A stretch of 64,000 nt of DNA from Sipunculus nudus. Its lineage: Eukaryota > Annelida > Sipuncula > Golfingiida > Sipunculidae. The notes under the pieces were generated by a model that was not told the origin of the DNA, ran no database searches, and saw nothing but the letters and a program-made list of their open reading frames with translations. Both the position numbers and the translations under genes were made by a program. The DNA lies in contig CM049308.1 in assembly GCA_026874595.1 (NCBI GenBank), forward strand, positions 14,837,501-14,901,500, read 5' to 3'. Below are positions 61,869 to 64,000 of the stretch, one piece after another (positions within the stretch are counted from its first letter, which is position 1; each line of letters begins with the position of its first letter).

Positions 61869-62303
61869 TAGTGGGGTTGCCTTTTTTATTCGCTAGGGTT
61901 TTAATTTCACGATATTCGCGAATGGGAAATAATTGCTAATATGAAACCCTCGGGAATAATGTCCCATCAACTAAGATGACCTCTGGAAACAACCTAATCA
62001 GCAACCAACTCTTTGCATGATATCGAGATTGGCCAATGCATTTAATTATTGTAAAACTTATCCATTAATTTAGAACACGCCATACTCATAGAGGCTATAT
62101 CAACTGTGATACATGTAACAAGTTATTGACTGAACCAGAAATTAGATATGGATATGTAGGATCCTTTCTAACTTAAGAATCATTACAAATACTGCTGAAT
62201 TTAGAGTTTCTGTTGCTATCGCGAAAATTAAACCTTCGAAAAAAGTTCAAAATAAAGAAATCGCAAAATATCAGCCTCGCGAATATCAAGCCAACCCCAG
62301 TTA
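61869..62303 (+). mobile_element. GCGAAAATAAAACC inverted-repeat element, copy C
   Basis: Left end AGTGGGGTTGCC...ATTCGCTAGGG, right end CCTCGCGAATATCAAGCC then AACCCCAGT: an inverted repeat of about 35 bases. The interior contains GCGAAAATTAAACCTTCG. Same orientation as copies A and B; the middle has diverged. Confidence 0.7.
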
Positions 62304-64000
62304 TCGAAGGGTGTCAAAGGAGTTCGTCGCAGACGGAGGCGGTGGCGTCAGGCCGCGTGAAAACTCTGTTTTGGCCCATACAATTACATAGCATTTCTGC
62401 AAATAATACTTAACAATATAATCCATCCGTTACGTACACGGATCAAACAATGAAAGTATATTGACATCAACTTCCTGGTTCTATGGTTCCTCGGACCGGA
62501 TTATCATCAGATCAATGCAAATATTATCAACCAAAAACCCCCGCACTGACTTAATTTGATTCATCGTATATTATCAACGAATCGTGAAAGCCTATAATTT
62601 TTCTGCGGAGCTGTATGTGATTGCTTCCGGGGAGTCATTCAAGAAATAGTACTTTTTACTTAGATAAATGAAATGTTTATAGGGTCTATAATCAGTTTTG
62701 GCATGACACTAGAGCATATATAATATTTAATGGATCTTTTTTACAGTCATCGTCCGATAAAATCTGTTATATGCTCTCAATTTATTACTCCTAATAAATG
62801 AAGCTCTTATCTCTATGCTTAAAGATCTTGGCGAAACATAGCCCGTGTCATTTCCAATCATCACCCGGAATCAGTGATTGAATGGGTAGCTACGGTAATT
62901 CGATATATAGTTTCCAAAGCTGGTTCTTGGCAATTAGCTAACAAGCATTCAGGCTTCAGATAATATGGAATGTCAAAGAACCCGAGGTCCCATATGGTCA
63001 CGGAATCATTCATTTCATCTTCTTTATCCTCAAAAGTCTTATCTTTTGTCAAAGAATTTTAATGGAATAGGTTTCGTTCGCCTCTTCTTTGGTACTCAGA
63101 GACCCGTCAAACCGGTCTCTGTACTTAGCTTACTTTGTATTAAGCAATTAATTGTATTAAGCAAAGTTTCCTAATGTACAGAATGCGGAATGCTTATTGT
63201 GAGATTACATATTAACCTGCACGGCAGCATGCATGTTTTCTATGGGCTGCTCCTGACTATCATGTGGAACCTTCAGAAGACGATACATGTAAAGCGAATC
63301 CTTTTGCCAGATCCGCATTCCGCAATCCAGACCCACGCATGAGGAATCTCACCTTGTTGTTAGGTCAATACTGAATTTATTCGCATCACGCATGCCGTAT
63401 TGCGTACACAAGGAATCTTAGCTTAACTCCTGCGTTGTAACATCCGCCAAGGAAGTTATTTTGAGTTTTCCCTGGAAGCGGGTCCTCTATAAAATGGCTA
63501 GGAAGAGCGTATTTATAGATAAGCACGTATTTAGAACGCTTCACGCCCTACCAGGTCATGAAAGTTTGTTCCTTTGTCAAAGTCACAAAAAACAAAGAAA
63601 TCAGCCATGCATTTAAACATCAAACAGTCATCTTTTTCCTTGGTTTATTGAATAATCATATCATCCTGGACACTGAAGGAAATATCGATTCATACCTATT
63701 CTCGTTCAGCAAAACTCAATTAAATGTATGCATAAAATAAGTGATGAAACGGGAGGTTACTGGATGTAACCTTGGTCGCATTTTAACGCCCATCCATGCT
63801 TTAAATTCCAAAGATACTCAAGTGAAATGAGCACACAAGTATTTAAAAACAAAGGATGAATTTTCCTCTCCGATTTTACATGCTGACGTTATGATATATC
63901 CGCCTTCAAATGAATTGATCTATAAATTTTATATTACAATCAATATAATAAGTTATATAATTAGTAGAATATTATATATCAATATACAAAAAAGATAAAT
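62304..64000. other. No gene recognised; one weak open frame
   Basis: A minus-strand frame at 63052-62861 has good coding-like composition (V-T-I-W-D-L-G-F-F-D-I-P-Y-Y-L) but no ATG at its start, no clear splice sites and no recognised family. The remainder is AT-rich. Confidence 0.35.

Overview
The window looks like AT-rich, repeat-dense nuclear DNA of a lophotrochozoan animal, most likely a marine bivalve or other mollusc. That placement is inference. It rests on one spliced animal neurohormone gene with kilobase-scale introns, on many microsatellites, and on several short non-autonomous DNA-transposon families of the kind abundant in bivalve genomes. No prokaryotic gene organisation, CRISPR array, rRNA or intact canonical tRNA is visible.

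The one gene that can be read with confidence is on the minus strand. It has three coding exons at 41334-41223, 29730-29555 and 24878-24786, joined by introns of about 11.5 kb and 4.7 kb. All splice sites are GT-AG and all phases agree. The 126-residue product has a signal peptide and the ten-cysteine pattern of glycoprotein hormone alpha-2 (GPA2, the alpha subunit of thyrostimulin). A strong acceptor just above the start codon suggests a separate upstream non-coding exon. No GPB5 partner gene was recognised in the window.

Layout. 1-10 kb: microsatellites, a Harbinger-like MITE (2.3-2.6 kb), a fold-back element (3.3-3.7 kb), a 19-copy 40-bp satellite (4.9-5.7 kb), two copies of a GCGAAA-rich inverted-repeat element (6.0-7.2 kb) and a 1.3-kb pentanucleotide satellite (8.9-10.2 kb). 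10-24 kb: a short tandem duplication containing CACGTG, a small hairpin element, a tRNA-like SINE head, a GC-rich minisatellite (16.7-17.2 kb), and otherwise unremarkable AT-rich sequence. 24.8-41.5 kb: the GPA2 transcription unit, with introns full of repeats. 42-49 kb: a second, inverted Harbinger-like MITE, microsatellites and a tRNA-like SINE head. 49-51 kb: old direct repeats bracketing a tandem array of tRNA-like units. 53-54 kb: a decayed coding-like stretch. 54-64 kb: further transposon fragments, microsatellites and two weak candidate exons.

GPA2 products normally pair with GPB5 to form a secreted cystine-knot heterodimer that signals through an LGR-type receptor. Everything else in the window appears to be repeats, introns or intergenic DNA. 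Open reading frames inside satellites and MITEs were treated as non-coding. No searches were run; all homology statements come from reading the sequence.
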